From contig NC_056421.1 of NCBI RefSeq assembly GCF_905147365.1, positions 10,248,001 to 10,312,000 of the forward strand: a DNA stretch of 64,000 nucleotides, written 5' to 3'. This document shows positions 52,844 to 63,883 of the stretch, piece by piece; position 1 is the stretch's first letter, and each line of letters opens with the position of its first letter. Below the pieces are notes generated by a model, which ran no database searches, was not told the DNA's origin, and saw nothing but the letters and a program-made list of their open reading frames with translations. The DNA comes from Aricia agestis (taxonomy: Eukaryota > Arthropoda > Insecta > Lepidoptera > Lycaenidae). The translations under genes and the position numbers were made by a program.

Positions 52844-54390
52844 TTTTAACTTTTGATTGTGAAGTTATTTTTTAATTTTTTTTATTAAATACTCATCCCC
52901 CCTAACGCGAACGGTGTCAGGGCTTGTTGTTAACAATTAAGGTTTTGCAACATAACAATCAATTTACATTAAAATTAAGTACATTTGATTGTGGAGTTAT
53001 GCGATTATCTAAATATTCTTTAATTTTTTATTGTTATTTATTTATTAATTACGATTCACCAACAGAATATCATCTGCTAGGTTAGAAGACTTCCAAATTC
53101 CAATGACAGGTGAAATGCAGCACGCAATGCCGAGAAAGAAATTAGCGAAAATGAGATGAGATGAGAAACGACCGATACATATAAATTTTCAATGAATGAA
53201 TGGCGAAACATAACAATTTATTCCATATAAACTTAGCAATTAAGTAAAACGCTCATTTGTATACTTTTGCAATAAATTAATCCTGTACTTTGATGATAGG
53301 TATTTATACGCACATATTAAAATTTTATAAGCTTTTTCAAACGACAAAATACGAAAGACAATTTAGTATTTAGTAACAATTTCAAATTAATCTAAACCTG
53401 TATTCACATAATTTGAAAGAGCCATGAACAATGGAACGCCTCATGAATCATCATTCGACCCTTATATTCGTCAGATGTACGATCCTATTAAAAGTTTAAA
53501 ACTTGATGACATCCGGCAAGACAAGGCGCGATGATGATTAATTATTCATCAAATAAAAGAGGTTAACAGTAATAAGTATCTCGCAAATTTGCTTTACAAA
53601 GCCACCGACGGTAACATATTTTATTTCGTGCGAAACATCCAGGATTATTTCTTCTCAGCGAACGCTCAATCAATCGCTCGACCGGTCGGCCGACTAGTCT
53701 AGCGATCCGTCCGACGCTCATCCGACGAGGCGACCGGCCTAAGCTGACCCGCCACTCCCTTAGCGCAAAACAAAACGCGACGGAAAAGGATGAGGTTATT
53801 GGAAATATGCGGGTCAGAGTAGGCTGGTGGTATATCGGACCGTAAGATTTTACTGAAATTAACTTTAAGGGTACTTCAATTTAAGCCTTTAGTAGATTAG
53901 GCCTTTCACGTAAGCATAAACATTATAGAGACAGCGTATAGCCTTTGGAAATAGTTTTGTATCGTTATAATTAATGGGGTATTACTTGTACCGAGTACGT
54001 GGTCGATTGTCCCATAATTTATAGTTTTAATCTGTTTTCTGTACTAATTAATATTTTACTGCTTATTAACTTTGTTAATTATACCGAAACAGATAGTGAA
54101 GTAAAGATCATGTTTTCAATAGAGTCTGGCGATATTCTTTTAACGTTGTTTTTGTACATAAATATAAGCTATTTTGAAGCAATATATAATAATTAAAAGT
54201 AAATAAGTAAACGACAAGCTGCAAGCAAAATACAAAACTATTTTTGTTAAAAAGTATAATCATTTAATCATTTTAAATGTATGGTATGGGGCATAAATTA
54301 TTATTATTACCAATAGGCGGCAATAGGCTGTATATCATATTATATCCTACTATACCTTTCAATATCCTTTCCCGGGACCAGGCGCGGTCC
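52844..54390. other. Intergenic DNA, nothing firm
   Basis: A GC-rich patch at 53660-53770 with CGACCGGTCGGCCGACTAG resembles words at 20640-20700 but has no recognised class. No gene supported. Confidence 0.4.
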
Positions 54391-54394
54391 GAAG

Positions 54395-54656
54395 GGGGGG
54401 GGGGTCACAGGGGACATGACTCCCCCCAAAATTTAAGGTAAAATTGAAAAGTCTCAAAATCTTGCCAAAGAATAAAAGGAAATTTCTAGCTATCCCCTAA
54501 CCACCACTTCGCCCGACCTTAGCTGCTGTGAACCCAGAACCGTCCGAGGGCGCAGATAAAAAAAAATACTACTGAGTGACACCCCCCCCCCCCCCCCCCC
54601 AAAAATAGTGTAGTGACTACTGAGTGACTCCCTCCCCCAAAATTTCAGGCTGTTGA
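54395..54656. repeat. Repeat shared with 19545-19690, with poly-C/poly-G runs
   Basis: Contains ATGACTCCCCCCAAAATTTA, AAATTGAAAAGTCTCAAAAT and a duplicated ACTACTGAGTGACtCC word around a run of about 20 C (54583-54600). A G run is at 54396-54403. Class unknown. Confidence 0.6.
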
Positions 54657-54892
54657 CACCCTACCCAACGTAGGGTGTTGATATAGTTCTTCTACCAAAA
54701 TCTTATGCATTATGCATACTGGCAAGCAGAAAAACCATAGAAAAACAGACACACTTTCGAATATAATAATTTTAGTTACTTTTAATATCTATGGACGCTT
54801 CACACCACGTCAGTCTGGCCCTGTGGTAAGTACCTGAAGGACTTGTGTTACAGGTACCAGACAACGGAAATATATTTAATACTTTTATACCA

Positions 54893-55048
54893 TACATATA
54901 TTTATGATTTTTATTATATGATACACATATTTAATACACATCCATGACCCAGGAACTTTGAAAACTTTTTGTTCCGTCGGCGGGACTCGAACCCGCGACC
55001 CCCGGCTTGAGCTACCAACGCGCTCACCACTGAGCCACAGAGGTCGTC
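54893..55048 (-). mobile_element. tRNA-derived SINE
   Basis: On the minus strand: A box TGGCTCAGTGGTGAGCG, B box GGTTCGAGTCCC, then CGACGGAACAAAAAGTTTTC and GGGTCATGGATGTGTATTAA to an AT tail. The tRNA-like head lacks a pairing acceptor stem. 27150-27262 is a partial relative. Confidence 0.75.
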
Positions 55049-55109
55049 ATTTACTTATTAGATAAAGAGTTTTCAGTTACTTATAAGATAAAGAGTTCGT
55101 AATTAGTAT

Positions 55110-55285
55110 GGATGTACCACCGAGGAAATTAATTCCTAGGCAGCTGACAGACCCACCGCCCACGTCACTTGGTCGGATCATGTCAATAATCAATTCAATG
55201 TGAATTGTGATCTGTCGGCTGGGTTTAACATAACGCGACGAAATTACGTAGGTCCCCTATCTGCCTATGAACCAACTTCTCTGAT
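55110..55285. repeat. Repeat with CCGAGGAAATTAATTCCTAG, uninterrupted copy
   Basis: From CCGAGGAAATTAATTCC through GTCGGATCATGTCAAT and CTGTCGGCTGGGTTT to CAACTTCTCTGAT. The same words, split by an insertion, lie at 56895-56974 and 57487-57560. Confidence 0.65.
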
Positions 55286-55649
55286 AGTACTATTGTCATT
55301 TGCATGAAAACTTTTTAATCTTTCTAGGCAGGCAAAACATCTAGGTTTTTATTAACAGGTACAAAAAACATCTAGATGTCTCCCTAGTTGTAGGTATGGT
55401 AATGGCGTCGATTTCCACAGGATAAAGGGTCGCATTCTTACCCTTTTAAACACGGGAGTATTTGAAGGGTGCTTTATAAGGAATCCTTGTCAGTTTTATG
55501 CTCGCAAAGATGCGCCATTTCAAACTTTTAAAAAATAATCTACCTTAGGTAACACGGGTAAATAATCAAGAAAACTTGAATTTACTTTTTAGGTTTTAAA
55601 TTGTGACGTAAATTTTTGCTACATTATTTACTGGAAACTAAATTACATT

Positions 55650-55850
55650 TCTTTACCCGCAATTGCCAATTTCGTTGCGCCAATATTAGTTGTGCGGGAA
55701 TCGTACATTTTTCCGGAATAAAAACTATCCCATTATGTCTTTTCGCGGTATTTAAAATATCTCTCAAACTTTTATCAAAATTAGTTTAATGAAGATGTAA
55801 CAGAGAGGTACACTTTCGCATTTAAAATATTAACTATTAAGTATGGATAT
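55650..55850 (-). mobile_element. Helitron-like 5' fragment
   Basis: Minus-strand words TCCATACTTAATAGTTAATA and TTTAAATGCGAAAGTGTACC at its right border; GTACATTTTTCCGGAATAAA (plus) inside. No 3' end. Confidence 0.45.
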
Positions 55851-56149
55851 TAGAGATTTTTTGTAAGTTGTAAGATAATCTTCGTGTAGGCGGAAAATGA
55901 ATTTTCCAGTAATCTAATACATACTTAATAGACCGCACTTAATATCTACCAACCATAGGGTTGCCAGGTCGCTTAGCCAAAAAGCCGGACAAAGGAGCCA
56001 GCTTGGCCGGACATTTGGTAATTTTTTTGTTGTTTTTTTTACAAATAATGTTTTTTGTTACGTAAAGAACTGATGGGGCTGTTCTATTGTAAAGTTTTAC
56101 ACCTACGCCTCGTTTTCGTCTATTATTCAGTATTCTTATGAAGAATGTA

Positions 56150-56275
56150 AAACAAAGTGATAATATTTTAGGTTGTGCACGTGTTTCCTATATTAATGAG
56201 TTTACTGTGTAAGTAGCAGCGCTGAAAAACATAATTTTATTTTTGTAGAGCCAAATAAAATATTATTTTGTTGTG
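56150..56275. mobile_element. Palindromic MITE fragment, CAGGGTGTAAC family
   Basis: AAGTGATAATATTTTAGGTT and AGTTTACTGTGTAAGTAGCA match the left half of the copies at 28309 and 36594. The right half is absent, and the long inverted repeat begins next to it. Confidence 0.6.
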
Positions 56276-56894
56276 GTATTTTTTACAAAAAATTAGAAAT
56301 TAAAAGTAACTCTTACAGCGTTGCTATTACCTGTATATCCGCTGTGATTGCCATAAACTAAGGCCTGAACACAATGTACAATTAACATTGTACATATTAT
56401 CGGCGACAGTTTATTCCAGTGAGCTTACGCGTTCATCACGTTGGGTTTTGATGGACCAATATATTTATATTGGTCCATCAAAACTTAAGCATTTGCTTAT
56501 TAACGCATACTCTACATCAGCGGTTCTCAAACTTTTCCGGTGGTAGGACCAAAGGTGAAACCAAAACCTTAAAAGTAAGAAGTGACATTTTGACAACCCC
56601 CTCCAAGCAAAATAATGTTTTGTCCTGAAATTCATGCTGTGTCTCCAAGCTGAGTCTGATGATATTTCTAAAATAATAGTACCTACTATAAATAATATAT
56701 ATGACATACTTAAATAAACATACAGTAAATTGTTTGTACAAGCATTTCAACGCTCGCGTTAAAAGCGATCAAATATTATACATATGGGATTATAAATATG
56801 CCGCCCAATCATTTGTATTTCAACAACAGATGGGTAACCATGATTGCGAAGGTAACCATCATAAACTTATAATATACTGCATTATAAGTTTATG

Positions 56895-57560
56895 GTAACC
56901 ATCGAGGAAATTTATTCCTAGGCAGTTGACACTTGACAGACCAATGTCATTTTGTCGGATCATGTCAATTCAATGTTATAGTTTGTGCGTTTTATGATGA
57001 TATGCGTAACACATTATAATTGACAATAGTAGGGAAGTTACCTAACAATATTAATCGATAGTTTAAAAATATCAAATCACTTCGTAAAGGAATTGCAATC
57101 GAAACTATCGATTTCGTACTGACATTTCAGTGGTGCCGGCGATTTAAGATGGCCGCCCTTTTTTATCGATTTGATTTCGATTCAACAGAGTCAATCTCTA
57201 TTGATATAAGTTCCGTTTCATGCATATATGACATTTTTCAAATGTTTTCGTAACAATAAGTTTTTACTCCTATTTCACAGTTAATATTTATAATTTTTAT
57301 TAATAAGTTAGCATTTAGCATCTTTTCATTTTTATTTATTTACAATTATAGGAAACATTTATTTTTGTAGATGGAATATAATTTATTACATTTTGAAATT
57401 TTTTTGTTTTCTTGTAAAAAAAAACCCGTAGCAAGGAACATGAAAACTGTCACCCATATCATCTCAGAACGCACAAACTATAATTGTTATCCGTCGGCTG
57501 GGTTTGAAATACAACGTAGGTCCCCCATCTGCCTAGGAATCAACTTCTCTGATTTTACAA
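56895..57560. repeat. Interrupted copy of the 55110 repeat with a nested insertion
   Basis: The outer pieces 56895-56974 and 57487-57560 match 55110-55285. Between them an insert has inverted ends TATAGTTTGTGCG / CGCACAAACTATA followed by GATGATATG / CATATCATC. Inside that insert is 57007-57358, the second copy of the repeat at 24731. Confidence 0.65.
57007..57358. repeat. Interspersed repeat, copy 2 of the ATCGAT-rich family
   Basis: ACACATTATAATTGACAATA through GGCGATTTAAGATGGCCGCC to ACAATTATAGGAAACAT, parallel to 24731-25072. Confidence 0.8.
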
Positions 57561-58179
57561 TCAACGTCGGTAATGGGCAATCATAGACCAATATGCCACG
57601 AACATGTAGAGCATCTATTCTCAAAGTGTTCTCCGCAGAGCCCTGGGGCTTTGTAAAGGCTCCGCGACCAATACATTTAAAAATTATTTTAGAAATTTCA
57701 TCAGACTCAGCTTGGAGACACAGCATGAATTTCAGGACAAAACATTATTTTGCTTGGAGGGGGTTGTCAAAATGTCACTTCTTACTTTTAAGGTTTTGGT
57801 TTCACCTTTGGTCCTACCACCGGAAAAGTTTGAGAACCGCTGATGTAGAGTATGCGTTAATAAGCAAATGCTTAAGTTTTGATGGACCAATATAAATATA
57901 TTGGTCCATCAAAACCCAACGTGATGAACGCGTAAGCTCACTGGAATAAACTGTCGCCGATAATATGTACAATGTTAATTGTACATTGTGTTCAGGCCTT
58001 AGTTTATGGCAATCACAGCGGATATACAGGTAATAGCAACGCTGTAAGAGTTACTTTTAATTTCTAATTTTTTGTAAAAAATACTTTTTTTGTAAAAAGG
58101 TACCTTTGCAGTATGAGGTAGAAAACTGAATGGTAAAAGTTAGGTCACTTTGACGTTTTTGTTGATAATAAAAACTCGT

Positions 58180-58480
58180 ATGTCCTTTCCCGAGAGTCAA
58201 GACTCAAAGTATCTACATGCCTAATTTAATTTAAATTTAATCGGTTTTGCCTCTCTTAGCACAAATAGTTAACAAAGTAAACTAACTAAAATCCTAAAGT
58301 GTGTCTGTCCGTCTTCACTCTTCACGCTTAAACGGATGAACCGATTCAGATAAAATTTGATAGTGGGATACTGTGAAAGACAGAAAAGGACAAATGATGG
58401 TTTCAGATGCGGAAAAATGTACGGTATCCGCGCGATAAATGTATTTTGGCGCAAGTCGCAACAGTGTTGCGGGCATCATT
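58180..58480 (+). mobile_element. Helitron-like fragment
   Basis: TGTCTGTCCGTCTTCACTCT, AACCGATTCAGATAAAATTT, GTACGGTATCCGCGCGATAA and GTTGCGGGCATCATTACTAA follow the order of the element ending at 39352. The terminal CTAG is mutated to ACTAA. Confidence 0.45.
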
Positions 58481-58753
58481 ACTAATCTTGTGGATTTGTA
58501 TTTTGTACAAATTATTATGTCTGTATCAAAATTTTGTGACTTGTCTCGTGTTTTGGACCATATCGCTTAATTGCTTTTATGAATGGGTAGTGAGATGTAT
58601 CAATAGAAAACTATCGGTGTATAGCCGGATATCGAACCGGGGACGGGGTCACTGACACAGAGGGAGAGGGTGGGTCCCCACGGGATGCATCTTGACGGTA
58701 AAAGTCATGCATGGCCTTTTGAAAAACCGGCGGAAATCTTTTGCAACACAGTC

Positions 58754-58937
58754 TAAGCGGGCTTTTAGACGATCAATTATATTGCACAATATTTATTGAA
58801 CAACTTTTTTGAAAATAAGATTGAAAGGCGCGTTCAATATTAACCCTACCATAGACGGTCAATTATATTGCACAATACGTGATATTGCACACTAAAATTG
58901 ATCGTCTAGAGTCTAGACTCTAGGGGCCCGCTTAAAG
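58754..58937. mobile_element. MITE with AAGCGGGC ends
   Basis: Ends AGCGGGCTTTTAGACGATCA and, reversed, AGCGGGCCCCTAGAGTCTAG...GACGATCAATTT. TTATATTGCACAATA occurs twice inside. TA/TAA borders both ends; the exact duplication is not resolved. Confidence 0.65.
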
Positions 58938-58963
58938 AAGTCATGACATTTTTAAGTAAAAAT

Positions 58964-60667
58964 TAGTGACCGACCGAACTTTCGGTTTCGGTTTCGGTTT
59001 CGGCCAGTTTCGGCCAAAAAATCTAGTTTCGGCCTTAGTTTCGGTTTCGGCCAAAATATAGCCGAAACCTAAACTCATGCATCGTTCGGTAAACTTCGCA
59101 GTTAACTCAAGCTTGCTTGCCAGCGAGGCCTTGGCTCAGTTCGCCACTATCTATTTAATCATGTTTTGAGATTATGTATTCCAGATTAGTCCCAAATCAA
59201 AAATTAGCCCTTCGTTTTATCATAGCATTTACAAACGCTATTTTTATTTTTTAAGGCTACGCTTTTAATATTTAAGGATATATCTTGTGAGATTTATCTA
59301 GTAAATAATCTCGCCTCACTCTTTATTTTTTGGACACGCAATTTCTTAGGACTTAGACCGTTCCTACCCTGCTAGAATCTTATCTAGCCCACTTCCTACG
59401 GGGCTTCACTCTTGCGGCCCTCAGTATATTTTTCAGGTTTAGTGGCAAAACGCCTTCTGGAGAAAAAAAATGTGAGGTCAACTGCAAGTTTGCTTAGTCA
59501 TTTCATTTTGAACTTCGATCGCGGTTGTGTCCATGTCTCCCATAAAAATAATATACTGCAATTATTGATTTTGTTTTCAGTAGTATGTCTAAGAGAGGAT
59601 TTCACCAATCGCACAACTTCGTTTTATAAAACTTAGTTCTCATTAAACGCATCCCTACGGGGATCAATAAAAAAGCAAGAAACGATATTATATAAACTAC
59701 CCAAACGCATCTTTTTTTCGTCTATGCTTTTCGATTCGCCATGACACTACACTGGCAGGACTTTAACGGCTTTAATGAAGTTTAACCGTGCAACATTGGA
59801 CGTTCTGAAGATAAAATTCAGATTTGTTGTGAACTTTATGTTAGTGAAATACAATTTGGTGCTATAAACGCGTTTATACGTGTAGAACCAATTTAGTGTA
59901 AACTAAGCGCGTTCTATTTCTTAGGTGAATGGCACCTTAATAAAATGACTTCAAATAACTTCTGCTCTTGTTTCTTAGGGTAATCCTTCGTTATAATACA
60001 TCAATGGGAATTTCACCAATCATACTTAAACGTTTTATAAAACTAAGTTCTCATTGAACAATGAACGCGTTTATATGGCGACGTGAATCTCGTTTTGTTT
60101 CAAATAGATTTTACATTCTTCATTTAATCGCAGTTAATGAATCTAAGTTTACGTTATACGTTTGATTGATGATTTTTATACATTTTTATCATCTTTGAGC
60201 CTTGTCACGTTGTTTTAGTAACAAATAGTAAGAAACGATAAATAAGCTAACCAAACGCATATCTGTGAAAACTGTCAACTTAATTCTACACCGACAGGAC
60301 ATGTGTTTTTTGAAGTTTAAACTCGAATATTGGGCGTTCAGAAGATAAAAATCGGATTTGTTGTGCATGAGACGAAACGCATCTACTTGGAATCGTATAA
60401 AAAAACGGAATATAGTCAAAAAGTTATTCGAGTCTAATAATAATAATATTTATGGTAAAAAATGTCGCAAAAAGTAAAAAATTCAATGTGGTACTTTTTC
60501 TTTAGTTTATAAAATTGTAATTTATGTTAAAAATCAATAAATTTTAGTAAATAATCGTAATTTTGAATGTTTTACCAAGTTTCGGTTTCGGTTTCGGCCG
60601 AAACTAAGAGTAAGGTCGAAAGTTCGGTTTCGGTTTCGGCTGAAAAATCAGTTTCGGTCGGACACTA
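58964..60667. mobile_element. Non-autonomous hAT-like element, 1,704 bp, with exact 8-bp duplication
   Basis: The ends TAGTGACCGACCGAACT and, reversed, TAGTGTCCGACCGAAACT are inverted. GTAAAAAT flanks on both sides (58956-58963 and 60668-60675). Both subterminal regions (58975-59080, 60578-60660) are packed with TTTCGG/CCGAAA words. The interior has a diverged direct duplication (GGATTTCACCAATC...GTTCTCATT near 59597 and 60007). No transposase motif was found. The 8-bp target and TAGTG start support hAT. Confidence 0.85.
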
Positions 60668-61059
60668 GTAAAAATATTAAATAACCTAGATTGGTCACAA
60701 ATCATGTGTACTTAATGTCCAAACGGTTCGTTGTCTGTCATGTAATTTTTTCGTTGTGCCAGACGAAGTCAAGCAATCAATCAATCAAGCTTATTCGCCG
60801 CCTAAATTTTCTATTAGTAAGGGAGACAGAGTATAATTTCCATCATTACTTGCGTTCTCCGATCACCGAGACTCACAAAACATGATATTGTGTGTGTCTG
60901 CACAAAAAACTGTGTAAACGGGTCCCAGCCACCTGCCCCATTCAACTCAAACTATGCCGCGCTAAGATTCCTTTAAAAGCTGCCTTGAGTTTCAACGATC
61001 AGTGTACTCTTGTAAGGCAAATGGAAATAGAAAGTGTCCTTATAAATAATAATAATAAT

Positions 61060-61740
61060 TGGCCAAGTGCGAATCGGACTCGAGCACGAAGGGTTCCGTA
61101 CCGTTGTAGAGGAAAAAAAATGCCAAAAATTGTATTTTTGTATGGGAGCCCACCTTAATTATTCATTTTATTTAAATTTTATTATCTATATATATAAAAC
61201 TCAAAGGTGACTGACTGACATGGTGATCTATCAACGCACAGCCCAAACCACTGGACCGATCGGGCTGAAATTGGGCATGCAGGTAGATATTATGACGTAG
61301 GCATCCCCTAAGAAAGGATTTTGATCAATTCCACCTCCAAGGGGTTAAAATACGGGATGAAAGTTTGTATATAATAATACTTCTTAACGCGAGCGAAGCC
61401 GCGGGCAAAAGCTCGTTTATTATTAAAGTACAAATACAACCGAGTATTTCGTGACTATTTCAAGTGCCTATGTGTTGCAGTTATAGATATCGAGCAAAAA
61501 ATAGCAAAAAAAATCACGTTTGTTGTAGGGTAGCCCCCTTAAATATTTAATTTATTTTGTTTTTAGTATTTGTTGTTATAGCGTCAACAGAATATATATA
61601 TAATCTGTGAAAATTTCAACTCTCTCTCTATTACCGTTCATGAGTTACAGTCTGGAGACAGACAGACGGACAGACATACATCGAAGTCTTAGTAACAGGG
61701 TCCCTTTTTTACCCTTTGGGTATGGAACCCTAAAAATGAT
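61060..61740 (+). repeat. Conserved lepidopteran interspersed repeat, split by a Helitron
   Basis: The head (61060-61184: GGCCAAGTGCGAATCGGACT, AAGGGTTCCGTACC, GTATGGGAGCC) and tail (61416-61740: GTAGCCCCCTTAAATATTTA, GACAGACGGACAGACA, CGAAGTCTTAGTAACAGGGT, GGAACCCTAAAAAT) belong to one copy. The Helitron at 61185-61415 lies between them. Confidence 0.75.
61185..61415 (+). mobile_element. Non-autonomous Helitron, 231 bp
   Basis: Starts TCTATATATATAAAACTCAA after A and ends GCGAGCGAAGCCGCGGGCAA, then AAGCTCG before T (CTCG in place of CTAG). It sits inside another repeat, with clean borders. Confidence 0.75.
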
Positions 61741-61813
61741 GTCGAGAGCAGCTGAACCGATTCGGCTTATTTTACAGGTTTAATTTATTAATGTTATCAG
61801 TTATCACACTATA

Positions 61814-61911
61814 CAGGGTGTAACAAAATCCTTTATAGAGTTAGCTGTAAAAGTAGCAGCGTTGGAAGAGCAACACCCATGAAATATTATCACTTACTTT
61901 TGTACTATCCT
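61814..61911. mobile_element. Shortened MITE, CAGGGTGTAAC family, copy 4
   Basis: CAGGGTGTAACAAAATCC...TTATAGAGTTAGCTGTAAAA...ATATTATCACTTACTTTTGT. It keeps both ends of the 259-bp family but lost most of the middle. Confidence 0.65.
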
Positions 61912-62422
61912 ATATGTATACTAAATTTAATGAAAATCGTTGGAGCCGATTCCGAGATTCCATTTACGTATATTGTTAATAATTATATACTTATACAAGA
62001 ATTGCTCGTTTAAAGATAAAGATTTAGCTACCGAAAACATTGACTTACTATACCGATGTGACAATTCTAATCATAGTTACATCAAAATAAATATCAGCTA
62101 ACAATCCTACTTTAAATAAAACCGCATCCAAATAGGTTTATCCGTTTAGCCGTAGAGTTCCATGCGGTGTCACAATCTTGGCACCCCTCTGTTTGCGTGG
62201 GGCCCGGGGTTAAAAAGGTGGTGGGTACTAAATTTATTGCTGCTATAAGCTTATAGAGATCTTGTATTTGAGCATTTGATTATTGAGAAAGCTTGAAAAC
62301 GCTTTGCTCTAATGCTCTATCTTAGGTTGCTAGAAATATAATTTCATAAAAATATAAATTTAGGTTAATATTTTGGAAGTTTTTGTACTTATTAGATTTA
62401 AAATTAGGTACTTTATCATTAA

Positions 62423-62657
62423 GGGCGACCGCAGACTTACAATTTCAAGTTGGCCTAAATCGCATAGTATACCAATAGCTATAGTGGTTAAAGAGAGCTC
62501 GCACATTGCATCCAACTAAATTGTACAACTAAATAATAATTGGACACCGATCGTATAGGAACCGCGATTCCTTTCCGATTACCAAATTAAAAAGTTGTGC
62601 AATTAAATTATACAACTTTTTAATTTGAAATTGTATATCTGCGGTGAGTGGTGACCC
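62423..62657. mobile_element. MITE, 235 bp, TAA duplication (Harbinger-like)
   Basis: Ends GGGCGACCGCAGACTTACAA and, reversed, GGGTCACCACTCACCGCAGA...TACAATTTC, inverted with small gaps. TAA flanks at 62420-62422 and 62658-62660. Confidence 0.75.
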
Positions 62658-62689
62658 TAAGACTAGAGCAACATAGGCATACAAACATA

Positions 62690-62816
62690 CTTTATTTATA
62701 TAAAATATATCCTTCGGGAACAGAACTTTGAAAAATGCTAAATTTCAAGTTTCTATCTCTAAACAGACAGAGTACAGACAGACACACTTTCGCATTTATA
62801 ATATTATAGTATGGAA
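62690..62816 (-). mobile_element. Helitron 5' fragment
   Basis: Minus strand: TCCATACTATAATATTATAA then ATGCGAAAGTGTGTC. No 3' end seen. Confidence 0.5.
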
Positions 62817-62819
62817 CTT

Positions 62820-63670
62820 ATGGAAGTATGGATTTCGACTAGCTTTTTTCCGCGTCCGCGTGGAATGGAAATTCTGGCATGAAAACTTCGATCCTCTAAT
62901 AATATTCTTTTAAAAAGATAGAAACTGTCAACCTTTTGGTTCGTTTGTCAGGATTTTAATTTGAAAAATATTCACGTAAACATTTGATGCGGTGGTAAAA
63001 AGTAAATGTAAAATAATGCGGCGCCAGTCGACTATTACAAAACATAATTATGGACAAGTGGCTTTGAACATCGTGATACAGGACTCCGTACTATGATATT
63101 ATATGATTCATCTATAACATTGCAATACACTGCTGTTTTTGTACGAATTGTGACAAAAATGTCTTTTTGTAAAACGGCAATGTACGGCGACAGCTTTTTT
63201 ATTCGTGTTGCATATTTCGCATGCGCGACGGTCGTCTCGAGGGCGTAGGGTGATTTCACAAAACATCCTAACTACATCCTAAGCACACACTAAAATATAC
63301 TCTAACTTATCGGAACAAAGTTCATATTTGTTTCTTAGATAGGTAAGTTACGTGAAATCAGTCACAAATGCAGGTGTATCGGGTCGGAGGCGCTCGGGCA
63401 TCATCGGGTATCGTCGGGCGTCGTCGACACGTGCGCTCTCAGCGCGGAATAATGTATGACAGCGGTCGTAAACCTTTCTAACGACTGCCTCTAAACTTCG
63501 CAAATCCAACCCCGTGATAACACTATGTCGTTTACATATTCTACCCTCGTTCGGGGCGAAATCTGTTCAATTTTTATTATTATTAAGTATGACCAATAAA
63601 ATTGACAGTTCAGTCGAGCTATTGAAATTAATTGCAATATTTATAGTTGTTCGTGGTCGCTTCTAATTAA
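62820..63670. other. Intergenic DNA, nothing recognised
   Basis: GC-rich words (CGGGTCGGAGGCGCTCGGGC) at 63375-63450 have no recognised role. No gene supported. Confidence 0.45.
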
Positions 63671-63677
63671 TTTATTT

Positions 63678-63725
63678 TGACAAAAGAATTTCTTAGAATT
63701 AAAATACTAAGAAATTCTTTTGTCA
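63678..63725. repeat. Perfect 19-bp hairpin
   Basis: TGACAAAAGAATTTCTTAG (63678-63696) and its exact complement (63707-63725), loop of 10 nt. Confidence 0.9.
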
Positions 63726-63749
63726 GAATAAAAATATACTTAGTAGTTA

Positions 63750-63883
63750 GATCCTGTTACACCACTTTCTGATAAAGTGCCGGATAGGTTATCCACAACT
63801 TATTTGACAGATTCTCCATAGTACTCTATCTGTCATGTTAAGTGGTGGATCCGGCACTTATCAGGAAGTGGTGAAACGGGCCC
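63750..63883. mobile_element. MITE, 134 bp, TTA duplication
   Basis: The left end GATCCTGTTACACCACTTTC and reversed right end GGGCCCGTTTCACCACTTCC are similar, as are the following GATAAAGTGCCGGAT / GATAAGTGCCGGATC. TTA flanks at 63747-63749 and 63884-63886. Harbinger-like by target. Confidence 0.75.

Larger units (their letters stand above)
56276..58084. repeat. Long inverted repeat, 402-nt arms, about 1 kb spacer
   Basis: The left arm 56276-56677 and right arm 57683-58084 are reverse complements over equal length with very few differences seen by eye (for example GATATTTC versus GAAATTTC). Each arm contains a smaller palindrome (TTTTGATGGACCAATATA / TATATTGGTCCATCAAAA). The two short ORFs in the arms are mirror copies and not genes. 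The spacer contains nested repeats. Confidence 0.93.

Noticed and set aside
56465..57895. Two ORFs of 80 and 100 codons with the same C-terminal sequence
   Set aside because: They are the same frame read on the two arms of the long inverted repeat, with no domain.
59412..60419. Short ORFs inside the hAT-like element as transposase
   Set aside because: No hATC motif, no zinc finger and no catalytic motif; lengths below 80 codons.
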